Shown here: positions 10,075-17,790 of the stretch, in pieces | How positions within the stretch are numbered: the stretch's first letter is position 1 | Layout: every line of letters begins with the position of its first letter | DNA from: Lysinibacillus sphaericus | GTDB taxonomy: Bacteria; Bacillota; Bacilli; Bacillales_A; Planococcaceae | DNA length: 64,000 bases | Direction: 5' to 3' | NCBI RefSeq assembly: GCF_002982115.1 | Contig: NZ_CP019980.1 | Span: forward strand, 2,054,001-2,118,000 | Program-made: the position numbers and the translations under genes | Notes under the pieces: model-generated | What the model was told of the DNA's origin: nothing | Databases searched by the model: none | Seen by the model: only the letters and a program-made list of their open reading frames with translations

Positions 10075-10266
10075 ATGTTTGGGCTTTCGAAAGAAGAAAT
10101 TATGATGATGCTAAAGAAAGTTGAATTAGCAGATAGCCAAAAAATTGCAATAGCTGATATATTTCATCAAAATAATCTGTTAATTGAACAACAGCTAGCA
10201 TTTATTATCCATCTAGTAATAGATGAGCGCGAACGAAATACGTCAAACAATACATATTTAAATTAA
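10075..10266 (+). CDS. Small hypothetical protein (63 aa)
   Basis: GGGGTGAG precedes ATG 10075. The protein is mostly helical, starting MFGLSKEEIMMMLKKVELAD, with a central hydrophobic stretch (QQLAFIIHLVID) too short for a confident membrane span. No family is recognised. A promoter-like sequence upstream and a strong terminator downstream support a real, monocistronic gene. Confidence 0.6.
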   Translation: MFGLSKEEIMMMLKKVELADSQKIAIADIFHQNNLLIEQQLAFIIHLVIDERERNTSNNTYLN

Positions 10267-10387
10267 TGTCAAGGGATTTTGTCAAAGCGATAAACGATGT
10301 GTCTTGATATTATGCATAGAACAAATTATTAAAATCATGTGAGTCAAAATGATAAGGCTTACATCACAATATATGTAAATAAAGAAG

Positions 10388-10430
10388 AAATCACAGTTTT
10401 TTGTTGTGGACAAAATAACTGTGATTTTTT
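10388..10430 (+). terminator. Intrinsic terminator
   Basis: A perfect 11-bp stem (10388-10398 with 10417-10427) is followed by T-rich sequence. Confidence 0.85.
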
Positions 10431-10501
10431 ACTATATAAAACAAAAAATGAAACTTAGAACTATTCTAAACGTATAAAAGATAAAGAAGGAGGTTGTAAT
10501 A

Positions 10502-11077
10502 ATGAAAAGATGTGAGTGGGTAAAGTTAGACGAGCCATTATATGTAGATTATCATGATAAGGAATGGGGTGTGCCGATTTATGACGATCAGCACTTATTT
10601 GAAATGATTTGTCTAGAGGGGGCACAAGCAGGTCTGAGCTGGTGGACAATTTTACAAAAGAGAGAAGGTTACCGAGAGGCCTTTGACCAATTTAATGCTG
10701 CTAAAATCGTGTCCTATACCGAAGAGAAGTTGGCTGAACTAAAAGAGGATACACGTATCGTGCGCAACAAGCTTAAAATAGCAAGTGTCGTAACGAATGC
10801 ACAAGCCTTTTTACGTATCCAACAACAGCATGGTTCTTTTTCACAGTACATATGGTCATTTGTAGACAATCACCCTATTGTGAATAACTGGGAAACGATT
10901 GCTGATGTACCAGTAACAACTGAACTAAGTGATCGAATGAGCAAACAGCTTAAAAAAGATGGTTTTAAATTTGTGGGTAGCACGATTTGTTATTCATTTA
11001 TGCAGGCAGTCGGCATGGTCAATGATCATATTGTAGATTGTAGTTGTCGACAAGAGCAATCGTTAGAACAATCTTAA
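10502..11077 (+). CDS. tag: DNA-3-methyladenine glycosylase I
   Basis: AAGGAGG lies 9 nt before ATG 10502. The 191-aa length and sequence fit the Tag family. It opens with RCEWVKLDEPLYVDYHDKEW, the conserved start carrying the Cys and His zinc ligands. It continues with FEMICLEGAQAGLSWWTIL (substrate pocket) and ends with MNDH-like VNDHIVDCSC, which supplies the other His and Cys ligands. The enzyme excises 3-methyladenine from alkylated DNA in base-excision repair. It is monocistronic here and no ada genes are nearby. Confidence 0.95.
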   Translation: MKRCEWVKLDEPLYVDYHDKEWGVPIYDDQHLFEMICLEGAQAGLSWWTILQKREGYREAFDQFNAAKIVSYTEEKLAELKEDTRIVRNKLKIASVVTNAQAFLRIQQQHGSFSQYIWSFVDNHPIVNNWETIADVPVTTELSDRMSKQLKKDGFKFVGSTICYSFMQAVGMVNDHIVDCSCRQEQSLEQS

Positions 11078-11191
11078 ATTTATAGCCTATAACAAGGGGA
11101 ATAATAGAAGAAATGATGGACGTGAAAAATAAGTAACTAAACTAATATGTTCTAGTAATACTATTGCAATATTTTAAATATACGATTTCAC

Positions 11192-11220
11192 TAGACAATT
11201 AGGATGTTCTCATATATAAT
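11192..11220 (+). promoter_or_regulatory. SigA promoter of the cold-shock gene
   Basis: TAGACA (11192-11197), a 17-nt spacer, then a perfect TATAAT (11215-11220). Transcription would start near 11227, giving a ~136-nt leader before the cold-shock start codon. Confidence 0.75.
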
Positions 11221-11256
11221 GGAATTAATAATAAGATTTCTTGATTTAAAATATTG

Positions 11257-11321
11257 AATTCACCTATTACAAAAAGTAATCGTGTTTTTCGGTACTTTTT
11301 ATAATAGGTGAATTTTTTTTT
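11257..11321 (+). promoter_or_regulatory. Terminator-like hairpin in the cold-shock mRNA leader
   Basis: A 13-bp outer stem (11257-11269 with 11302-11314) continues into an 8-bp inner stem (11271-11278 with 11293-11300), followed directly by nine T. It lies between the only good promoter and the ribosome binding site at 11348, so it is inside the 5' leader. It may act as an attenuator or temperature-responsive element. It could instead be the tag terminator if an unrecognised promoter lies in the 40 nt downstream. Confidence 0.75.
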
Positions 11322-11362
11322 GAAGAAATTGTTTATTAATTTATTTTTTGGAGGTTTTATTT

Positions 11363-11563
11363 ATGAAACAAGGTACAGTAAAATGGTTTAACGCAGAAAA
11401 AGGTTTTGGATTTATCGAAGTTGAAGGTGAAGCAGACGTATTCGCTCACTTCTCAGCAATCCAAGGCGAAGGTTTCAAATCACTTGACGAAGGTCAAAAA
11501 GTTGAATTTGAAGTGGAAGACGGTAACCGCGGACCACAAGCTAAAAACATCGTTAAACTATAA
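11363..11563 (+). CDS. Cold-shock protein (CspA/CspB family)
   Basis: TTGGAGG at 11348-11354 is 8 nt from ATG 11363; the frame's TTG at 11348 is part of that site and is rejected as a start. The 66-aa protein is a single cold-shock domain with RNP1 (KGFGFIEV) and RNP2 (VFAHF). It binds single-stranded RNA/DNA and acts as an RNA chaperone. The CspA/B/C/D paralog cannot be decided from sequence alone. The original downstream terminator has been invaded by an insertion sequence. Confidence 0.95.
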   Translation: MKQGTVKWFNAEKGFGFIEVEGEADVFAHFSAIQGEGFKSLDEGQKVEFEVEDGNRGPQAKNIVKL

Positions 11564-11582
11564 TTGAACGATCGTTTTGTAA

Positions 11583-11611
11583 AAAGAAGCATTCTTTAAG
11601 AATGCTTCTTT
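11583..11611 (+). repeat. Left copy of 29-bp target duplication (cold-shock terminator hairpin)
   Basis: Identical to 13352-13380. It is the whole palindromic stem (13-bp arms around a single base). The T-tail that originally followed is now beyond the inserted element. Confidence 0.85.
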
Positions 11612-11620
11612 CAGATTGTC

Positions 11621-11669
11621 GACAAAAGGCATCAAGAAGTTTTAACCTTGATGCCTTTTGTCATTTTTT
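11621..11669 (+). terminator. Terminator carried at the left end of the IS, facing the cold-shock gene
   Basis: A perfect 16-bp stem (11621-11636 with 11647-11662) is followed by T6 on the plus strand. It can stop cold-shock transcription in place of the disrupted native terminator. Confidence 0.8.
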
Positions 11670-11730
11670 ATAGTAAATAATTAGATTTCACTGCCGAGTT
11701 GACCATACTCTTTGAGCATATCTATTCTCC

Positions 11731-13080
11731 TTAAGCAGCTTGCCATGTCCAAGTAGCAAGCTTTTTCAAGTTCATGGCAGCAAAAGTAAGCATCGCCTGC
11801 ATGGACAATTTTTTAAGACCCCTTAAGGTTGTCCATCGCATACCATGCTTTTCTTTTGCATCTGCAAAGACACGTTCAATCGTTTCTTTGCGCTTTGCAT
11901 AAATTTGTTTAATAGCATATGAATGGCGTAAATGTTCAGCTTCTTCCATATATGTTTCCCAGATATGACGTTGAATAAGTTTTTGATGATTCTTGCTTTC
12001 TGTACATTGTGATAGCAAGGGGCAATTAGCACAAATCGTTGGATTCGATTTATATTGGCGATACCCTTCCTTTGTGGTTGTCGTATATTTCAATACCTGC
12101 CCTTGTGGGCAAAGATAACAATTATAGTACTCATCGTACACGTATTCATGCTTTCGAAAGAAACCATCCTTTGTTTTAGGACGTGTATAAGGGAGAACAG
12201 GTAACATTTGATTCTCTAATAAAAAGTTAGTGATGGCAGGTGTTTTATAAGCAGCATCCGCAGCAATCGCTAATGGCTTTTTCACTTTTTTAATGATTTT
12301 TTCAACAAGTGGCTGCAATACATAGCTATCGTGCACATTTCCTGGAGTCACAATCGTACCTAATACAAAACCTTTTTCATCTGTCGCTGCATGAAATGAA
12401 TACGCAAACTGCTTAGTCCGTTCATCCTTAACATAATAACCACTCTCTGGGTCTGTCGTACTTTCCTTGATTTCTTTCCATTCGTCTTTTTCAAATCTCT
12501 CTGGAGGGAAGGGTTTTTTTCCGTGTTCCTCACGATCAATATTTAATTCCAGTTGAAGTTTCTCTTCATAAGCACGTGTTTCTTTTCGAACGACTTTTTT
12601 ATCATACTTTCGCTTATTAGCGCTTGCCTTTACATGCGTGGAATCAATAAATACATGGTCTGCATGCAGGAGACCCTTCTTCATAATTTCTTTTAGAATA
12701 CGATAGAAAATTTGTTCAAACACATCTGTGTCTTGAAACCGTCGCGCATAATTTTTACCGAAGGTAGAGAAGTGTGGAACTTCTGTATGGAAGCCAAATC
12801 CTAAAAACCAACGATAGGCCATGTTCGTTTCAATTTCTTTAATAGTTTGACGCATTGAGCGAATACCGAAAACATATTGAATAAAGGTCATTTTAAAGAG
12901 AACAACAGGGTCAATACTTGGACGCCCTAAAGATGAATAGAGGTTTTCCACTAATGGATAGATAAACGAAAAATCAATCGCTGCCTCTAGTTTTCGGACT
13001 AAATGGTCTTGTGGCACCAATTGGTCAATTGTCAGTATTTCTAATTGTTCACGTTCATTGATTTGATTTTTCGACATCAT
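11731..13080 (-). CDS. IS1182 family transposase
   Basis: The 449-aa DDE transposase starts with GAGGTGATGG upstream. The N-terminal DUF772-type region (LVPQDHLVRKLEAAIDFSFI, then LGRPSIDPVVLFKM) is followed by the catalytic core: HVFIDSTHVKAS (first Asp), AADAAYKTP (second Asp), and RKETIERVFADAKEKHGMRW (Glu), with a CxxC zinc knuckle (CANCPLLSQC) between. It is full length and uninterrupted, so the element may be active. Confidence 0.95.
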   Translation of the reverse strand: MMSKNQINEREQLEILTIDQLVPQDHLVRKLEAAIDFSFIYPLVENLYSSLGRPSIDPVVLFKMTFIQYVFGIRSMRQTIKEIETNMAYRWFLGFGFHTEVPHFSTFGKNYARRFQDTDVFEQIFYRILKEIMKKGLLHADHVFIDSTHVKASANKRKYDKKVVRKETRAYEEKLQLELNIDREEHGKKPFPPERFEKDEWKEIKESTTDPESGYYVKDERTKQFAYSFHAATDEKGFVLGTIVTPGNVHDSYVLQPLVEKIIKKVKKPLAIAADAAYKTPAITNFLLENQMLPVLPYTRPKTKDGFFRKHEYVYDEYYNCYLCPQGQVLKYTTTTKEGYRQYKSNPTICANCPLLSQCTESKNHQKLIQRHIWETYMEEAEHLRHSYAIKQIYAKRKETIERVFADAKEKHGMRWTTLRGLKKLSMQAMLTFAAMNLKKLATWTWQAA

Positions 13081-13139
13081 TTTCCATCACCTCAAATAGA
13101 TTATTTTATTTATAGTTGATTGATAGCAATTCATATCAA

Positions 13140-13270
13140 GTTGATTGGAGCGAAGGGCGGGCGACTCCTGCGGGAACGCACAGTACGTAAGACGCAACAG
13201 ACCGCGCGTTAGCGAGGGTTGCGGCTTACGATGTGCCCGCGGAAAGCGCCCGAACGTAGCGGAAATCAAC
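13140..13270 (+). repeat. GC-rich intergenic repeat element of Bacillales type
   Basis: The 131-bp block is strikingly GC-rich for this window. It is bounded by inverted GTTGATT/AATCAAC ends, with internal CTCCTGCGGGA and CCCGCGGAAAGCG. I recognise the style from dispersed intergenic repeats in Bacillus and Lysinibacillus genomes. It lies inside the IS, upstream of the transposase. Open frames across it are not credible genes. Confidence 0.7.
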
Positions 13271-13351
13271 AGGAGTAGACATCTATTTTTATCTTAAAAT
13301 GAAAAAAGACTGTAGGCAAACTCGAAATTTTTCGAGTTTGTCTACAGTCTG

Positions 13352-13380
13352 AAAGAAGCATTCTTTAAGAATGCTTCTTT
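13352..13380 (+). repeat. Right copy of 29-bp target duplication
   Basis: Identical to 11583-11611 and still followed by the original T-tail. Confidence 0.85.
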
Positions 13381-13416
13381 TTTTTCTTTATTTAAAATAA
13401 TCATCCTATACAATTG

Positions 13417-13704
13417 TTATTTTTCGTTCCATGTTAAAAGCATTAATCTGTATATCATGAATACACCTAGATAAGCCCCAACAACTAAAAATAATGGATT
13501 TAAAAAAACGGCATGGATGGTTGTCATAAATACTGCACCATCTTTAATAATTTGATAAATTGATGTGGATGCAATACTACCAAAAATTATCAGCGCTAGC
13601 ACAGCCAAAACATTCCATAGCAGGCGAGCACGGTCACTTTTGTATTGTAGCAATAGCATGATAGCAGGGACAACGATGCTCGATAAGATGATGAACAGTT
13701 TCAA
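13417..13704 (-). CDS. Small membrane protein (95 aa)
   Basis: Starts at TTG 13704 with GGAAAGGAAG about 9 nt upstream, overlapping the end of the preceding minus-strand gene. Three hydrophobic segments (near residues 3-22, 29-48 and 65-88) predict a three-pass membrane protein ending in LMLLTWNEK. The family is not recognised. The pair 13711-13950 and this gene form a small operon converging on the cold-shock gene. Confidence 0.6.
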   Translation of the reverse strand: MKLFIILSSIVVPAIMLLLQYKSDRARLLWNVLAVLALIIFGSIASTSIYQIIKDGAVFMTTIHAVFLNPLFLVVGAYLGVFMIYRLMLLTWNEK

Positions 13705-13710
13705 CTTAAA

Positions 13711-13950
13711 TCACTTCCTTTCCTTAATTATGACCATGACTTTTAAATCATAATCAATGGCAGAAAGTAAAGCATGCTGTAGTGTGACATCGCTAATAAA
13801 AAGAACGTGTAAAAAAATTAACAATGGGGTAATAAAAAATATAGCCAGTAATATGGCAATCAAGAATAGGGAAGAGAAATTATTGAATGATAAAAGCTTT
13901 CTATGATGTTCAGCTTTTTTTAAACATATAATGATATGATTTAAGTACAT
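13711..13950 (-). CDS. Small membrane protein (79 aa)
   Basis: Basic N-terminus (LKKAEHHRKLL) followed by two hydrophobic segments (FLIAILLAIFFITPLLIFL and following). The start at ATG 13950 lacks a strong ribosome binding site, so the true start is uncertain. It is immediately upstream of another small membrane protein whose ribosome binding site overlaps its 3' end. No family is recognised. Confidence 0.5.
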   Translation of the reverse strand: MYLNHIIICLKKAEHHRKLLSFNNFSSLFLIAILLAIFFITPLLIFLHVLFISDVTLQHALLSAIDYDLKVMVIIKERK

Positions 13951-13992
13951 ATCCAGTTAAGGAAAAAAATTAAAGATTCAGGAGGGATTATC

Positions 13993-14199
13993 ATCAAAGA
14001 TCATCGTGTAGTATACACAAAGAAAACGAAGGGGGAAGGACGGAAAATGGAAAAGAAAACTGTAGTTAAAAATGGAATAGGATTTGGTTCAGTTCTAGCC
14101 ATTACAATATCTTGGAGTGTCCATCATTCTATACTATGGGCAATTATTCACGGATGCTTTAGTTGGCTATATGTACTTTATTATGTGATGACAAGATAA
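13993..14199 (+). CDS. Small membrane protein, possible non-canonical ATC start
   Basis: From ATG 14047 the frame gives 50 aa with two hydrophobic stretches (IGFGSVLAITISW and SWLYVLYYVM). In the same frame upstream, a perfect AGGAGGG at 13980-13986 lies about 7 nt before codon ATC at 13993. The intervening 18 codons (KDHRVVYTKKTKGEGRK) look coding. So the natural start is either ATC 13993 (or ATT 13987), or an ATG lost by mutation or base-call error; otherwise ATG 14047 with a nearby GAAGGACGG. No family recognised. Confidence 0.5.
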   Translation: MKDHRVVYTKKTKGEGRKMEKKTVVKNGIGFGSVLAITISWSVHHSILWAIIHGCFSWLYVLYYVMTR

Positions 14200-14353
14200 A
14201 GAGATTTAAGAAGTTGTACATAAGGCTGCGGATGATTAGTTTTAACATATCCTTCGCAGTTTTAGCATACATAACTAAGTGTTACTTTTACGATTAATGA
14301 CACTACTCATTGTTTACTGTAAATGAAAGTTCTTTGAAAGAAAGGTTGATAGG

Positions 14354-14656
14354 ATGACACATCAAGTTACCGCTAAGAGCAATATAGATTATGGTGCTAC
14401 AGGCATCGATGAAATATTGCAAAATGTAGCATATATTTTATCTACATTTGTTATGTCTTACCCGGATAAGAGAGGACGGGACAGAAAAAAAGAGCTTGAA
14501 GTCCCTTTTCATTTTGCAAAGAAACGTAATACCGCACGTATCATTGATAGTATTCAACGATTTGAGCCTCGAGCAGTCATTATTGATGTGGACTATGTAG
14601 GAGATGTATCGAAAGGAAAGATCGAACCAGTAGTAAAAGTAATTGTTAATGGATAA
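14354..14656 (+). CDS. GPW/gp25-like (phage baseplate wedge) protein, solitary
   Basis: GAAAGG precedes ATG 14354. The 100-aa protein has the gp25 pattern: an early TGIDEILQNVAYILST helix, a central loop, then RIIDSIQRFEPRAVIIDVDY and a closing strand. Family members form part of contractile phage tail baseplates. No tail genes surround it, so it is either a relic or a domesticated protein. The assignment rests on pattern recognition only. Confidence 0.6.
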   Translation: MTHQVTAKSNIDYGATGIDEILQNVAYILSTFVMSYPDKRGRDRKKELEVPFHFAKKRNTARIIDSIQRFEPRAVIIDVDYVGDVSKGKIEPVVKVIVNG

Positions 14657-14710
14657 TTAGTTTGTATAAGAATAGCTTGTAACAGTCCACCATCCTTCGT
14701 AGTAAAAAAA

Positions 14711-14800
14711 CCTGCTTGACTATTTCGGAGAATTTTGGAAGTCGCAGCAGACGGTATTCACGTATATTGAAAGTCATCCGTAAATAGCAAGCAGATTCTT
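14711..14800 (+). terminator. Long hairpin terminator after the gp25-like gene
   Basis: CTGCTTG/CAAGCAG arms extended by CTATTT/AAATAG and CGG/CCG (14711-14727 with 14777-14793), then TTCTTTT. Confidence 0.6.
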
Positions 14801-14819
14801 TTATAAAGCTTAGGTTTGT

Positions 14820-15266
14820 TTACACAGTTGCAATTCGTCTAAGTGCGTCAATTTTTTTGCAGTCGACAATAATAGGTGCATTTGCTGCTCCAGCTTCAAC
14901 AAAATAAGCACAACAATTACACGTATCTAATTTTAAGAAAATAACACCAAGGAAGCTACCGCCACTTGATAAATAAAGATCTACTGTAGTTCCTAATTCA
15001 AATCTTCGTAATAAATGACAAATACAGCCTTCACAGTGGTGATGATCGTCTTTGTCCTCATCTCTGTCATCTTTCCAACAAGATTTTTCTTCACAAGCAC
15101 AATAATTGTGTTTCCAGTCTTCATGTTTTCGGCAACAAGATTTTCCTTTATGATCATGTTTGCATTTTTTTTCGACTTCGCAATAATATTGATCTTCTTG
15201 TTTATCACATGTATCTTTTTTGTAATGATTCCAATTCATATGTTTACAATATCTATTATCTGTCAT
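14820..15266 (-). CDS. Cys/His-rich protein, probably spore coat associated
   Basis: AAGGGAG precedes ATG 15266. The first ~85 residues are extremely rich in Cys, His, Lys and Asp (CCRKHEDWKHNYCACEEKSC). The C-terminal ~65 residues form a compact domain (CICHLLRRFELGTTVDLYLS, then LDTCNCCAYFVEAG). This layout is typical of cross-linked or metal-binding spore coat and exosporium proteins of the CotY/CotZ kind, but I cannot assign a family. Monocistronic. Confidence 0.6.
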   Translation of the reverse strand: MTDNRYCKHMNWNHYKKDTCDKQEDQYYCEVEKKCKHDHKGKSCCRKHEDWKHNYCACEEKSCWKDDRDEDKDDHHHCEGCICHLLRRFELGTTVDLYLSSGGSFLGVIFLKLDTCNCCAYFVEAGAANAPIIVDCKKIDALRRIATV

Positions 15267-15585
15267 TTTGAAATCTCCCTTTTGTTAGTTTGTTTGTGTA
15301 ATGCGCGCGCTAGCCTTACATTTATAATCTATGAATTGAAATGATATTGACTTGGTAATATGTCCCTTAATAGAGTTAAAAATTAAAATCATTTTGAAAA
15401 AACAAACCTGTATGTATACCTATTGGATACAAATGATAGAAAGAAATAAGATTTGAGTAAAGAAAAAGAAGGTCAAAGAGCATAACGGTGTTGCCTTCCT
15501 TTCCTTTTGCGACAAAGAAGCTCTTTCCAGTGATGCGTCAGTGCCCAAAAACGTATTTTTTGTGAAAAAAGGAGAGCAGGAGAAA

Positions 15586-15978
15586 ATGCATAAAAGTTTT
15601 ATAAAAGGTATTTGTATAGTGATGGCATTACTTATATTTGTAACAATTTATTTGAAATACCAGCCGACTACATCTGTGAAATTAACTCAAAATAATTCTT
15701 CTCAATATGCATCTGAAGAAATAGCGCAAAAGTTACAACGCACGCAATTAACAAAAAAAATAATTATAGCGCTAAGGGATGAAGGCTATCATCCAGATAG
15801 CACGATTGAATATTTAATCGACTCATCGGACAATCAAATTATCACAATAAGTTTACATAATTTAGAGAAAATCGATAACCGAACGGAGAGCAAAATCCAA
15901 AAAATAGTAAATAACATTGCAAAAAAGAATAACTTTAATTTGTTTATTGTGGATGTCCAGCTTACTGATCGAAATTGA
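15586..15978 (+). CDS. Membrane-anchored uncharacterised protein
   Basis: The frame opens at GTG 15541, but AAAGGAG at 15568-15574 points to ATG 15586 (130 aa). One N-terminal membrane helix (FIKGICIVMALLIFVTIYLKY) is followed by an extracytoplasmic alpha/beta domain (KIIIALRDEGYHPDSTIEYL, then NNFNLFIVDVQL). No family recognised with confidence. Confidence 0.65.
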   Translation: MHKSFIKGICIVMALLIFVTIYLKYQPTTSVKLTQNNSSQYASEEIAQKLQRTQLTKKIIIALRDEGYHPDSTIEYLIDSSDNQIITISLHNLEKIDNRTESKIQKIVNNIAKKNNFNLFIVDVQLTDRN

Positions 15979-16131
15979 CGATTTTTGTACATGAATCCTA
16001 GTCCATTAGAAGAAAATAAATAGTTAGTAATAACTACAAAAAGATGAAAATTATTGGAAAATTATTATAGTATGTACTCCTCTTTATTGGTATATTTAGT
16101 ATGTTAAAAGAAGAATTGGGAGGATTTAGTG

Positions 16132-16791
16132 ATGAAGAAGTTTTTAATCATGGCTGTACTGTCGTTAGTAGCAATTATGGCAGCCGCATGTGGTAGTGAA
16201 GTTAGCAAAGGAGGTAGCACTCCTATCCCAAGTAACGAAGCAAAGAAGGAAGAAGCTTCAGCAGATAAGGAATCAGAAGAAAAAGAAGAAGTTAAAAACG
16301 ATCAGACTGAGAAAGAAGCAGCTGCTCCAGTCGTTAATTATGCAAGAAACTATTTAGAAGATGTACCATTTTTCACAGAAGATCAACTAACATTAGAAAA
16401 GCAATCATATAATTTTATTTCAACGAATGCAGATTTATTCCCGGCTTTATCGAAAGAAGCAATTCAAAAAACAAAAAAGCTTGCGGATGATAAAATCACT
16501 TCCAAGCATTTAAATAAAAATATTAAACCGTATCTAGAGAAAATGGTTACCTTTGCAGGCGATATCATCCAAATAGAGGAAGATACATTAGAGGATGGTA
16601 CACCAGTGTCACTTATTTTAATTGAAGATATGGACTTTAATGCGATTTATGCCATTGGCTATCAATCAACAGAATTCCTTGAAGGGGATTTTGTGGAAAT
16701 TTGGGGTTTACCTTTAGGTCAATATAGTTATGAAAACATAGATGGCGGTACTACATTAGCTCAGGCTATTGCAACGTCTCATATAGAATAA
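16132..16791 (+). CDS. Uncharacterised lipoprotein (219 aa)
   Basis: GGGAGG (16118-16123) is 8 nt from ATG 16132; a GTG at 16129 is the alternative. The signal peptide ends in lipobox AAAC. A charged low-complexity linker (about residues 30-65, mostly Lys/Glu) leads to a folded domain (YLEDVPFFTEDQLTLEKQSY, then VEIWGLPLGQYSYENIDGG). It should be anchored outside the membrane. The family is unknown; the last ~80 residues resemble OB-fold-like beta structure only vaguely. Confidence 0.75.
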   Translation: MKKFLIMAVLSLVAIMAAACGSEVSKGGSTPIPSNEAKKEEASADKESEEKEEVKNDQTEKEAAAPVVNYARNYLEDVPFFTEDQLTLEKQSYNFISTNADLFPALSKEAIQKTKKLADDKITSKHLNKNIKPYLEKMVTFAGDIIQIEEDTLEDGTPVSLILIEDMDFNAIYAIGYQSTEFLEGDFVEIWGLPLGQYSYENIDGGTTLAQAIATSHIE

Positions 16792-16798
16792 AAAATAT

Positions 16799-16829
16799 AA
16801 GGGCACTCTCGTAGGAGATGTGTCCTTTT
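16799..16829 (+). terminator. Intrinsic terminator of the lipoprotein gene
   Basis: GGGCAC-CTC and GAG-GTGTCC arms around GTAG, then T4. Confidence 0.7.
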
Positions 16830-16888
16830 AGCATGCATCAAAAATTAATCTAATCTATGATATAATCGCAAAGAAAGAGGTGATTTTC

Positions 16889-17509
16889 CTGAATATTTTA
16901 GTTTTAGGTGCAACTGGCCGTGTAGGCAGTCATATCGTTTCCCTTGCACTAAACGATGGTCATCAAGTAATCGCATTAGTACGTACACCAAGTAAAATGA
17001 TAATAGCGAATGAGAATTTACAAGTTAAACTAGGTAATGTCTTAAATAAAAACGACCTCATATCAGTTATGGCAGATGTAGATGTCGTTATTAGCGCATT
17101 AAATACGGATGGGTCAAACACGTTAACAGCAAGTTTACCACTCATTCTCGATGCAATGGCAAGTAAAAAAGTGAACCGAATTATAACAGTCGGGACAGCT
17201 GGAATTTTACAAAGTCGTCTAACGCCTAATTTACTTCGATATCAATCCAGTGAATCAAAACGAAAGTCAACGTTTGCAGCACAAGAACATCACAATGCCT
17301 TTAAATTATTAGCGCAATCAACTATGGATTGGACAATCGTTTGTCCTACATATTTACCAGATGGACGTTATACAGGTAAATATCGCGTAGAGCGAGATTT
17401 CCTTCCAGAAGGTGGAAATGAAATATCTGTGGCAGACACTGCACAATTTACTTACCAACAAATTCAATGTTCTGAATACGTGAAGTCTCGAGTAGGAATC
17501 GCCTATTAA
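16889..17509 (+). CDS. NAD(P)H-binding Rossmann-fold protein (atypical SDR, NmrA/YwnB-like)
   Basis: The only plausible start is CTG 16889: GAGGTGAT overlaps the nominal GTG at 16880, and CTG gives the canonical beginning NILVLGATGRVGSHIV with the GATGxxG dinucleotide-binding motif. The 206-aa protein continues with VDVVISALN (NAD-binding Asn), ITVGTAG, and a C-terminal substrate region. Likely an oxidoreductase or sugar-nucleotide/redox-sensing SDR. Monocistronic, with a strong terminator. Confidence 0.85.
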   Translation: MNILVLGATGRVGSHIVSLALNDGHQVIALVRTPSKMIIANENLQVKLGNVLNKNDLISVMADVDVVISALNTDGSNTLTASLPLILDAMASKKVNRIITVGTAGILQSRLTPNLLRYQSSESKRKSTFAAQEHHNAFKLLAQSTMDWTIVCPTYLPDGRYTGKYRVERDFLPEGGNEISVADTAQFTYQQIQCSEYVKSRVGIAY

Positions 17510-17522
17510 TAGATTATTTGCA

Positions 17523-17565
17523 CACACTTATTTTAACGATGTTAGTTAAAATGAGTGTGTTTTTC
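17523..17565 (+). terminator. Intrinsic terminator of the NAD(P)H-binding gene
   Basis: A 15-bp stem (17523-17537 with 17545-17559, one G-U) is followed by T5. Confidence 0.9.
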
Positions 17566-17601
17566 CGTCATCGAAGGATCTACAGCTTTACGTCATTTTA
17601 A

Positions 17602-17633
17602 TAAAAAAAGCTGTAGCAACAGTTTGCTACAGC
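17602..17633 (-). terminator. Hairpin with T-tail on the minus strand, no gene assigned
   Basis: A perfect 10-bp stem (17610-17619 with 17624-17633) is preceded on the plus strand by A7, i.e. T7 on the minus strand. No minus-strand gene ends here. Confidence 0.6.
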
Positions 17634-17790
17634 AAATGAATAATTAGGGAGATTCATGGCTTAAATTTTATTGTGGCACATAACTTGTTTATTTATACTT
17701 CATATGGCAGTTAATAATTCAAATTTAAAAGCATTTTTTAATCATTTCCACAAATAATAAAGTACTAAATAATTTTTTTGGGAAGTGAAG

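Larger units (their letters stand above)
11612..13351 (-). mobile_element. IS1182-family insertion sequence
   Basis: The element is 1740 bp. Terminal inverted repeats match 13 of 15 bases (11612-11626 and 13337-13351), and perfect 29-bp direct repeats flank it. It carries one DDE transposase on the minus strand, hairpins just inside each end (11621-11662; 13309-13350), and a GC-rich repeat upstream of the transposase. Confidence 0.85.

Noticed and set aside
13087..13269. Minus-strand frame across the GC-rich repeat in the IS
   Set aside because: Lies in a non-coding structured repeat and lacks a ribosome binding site.
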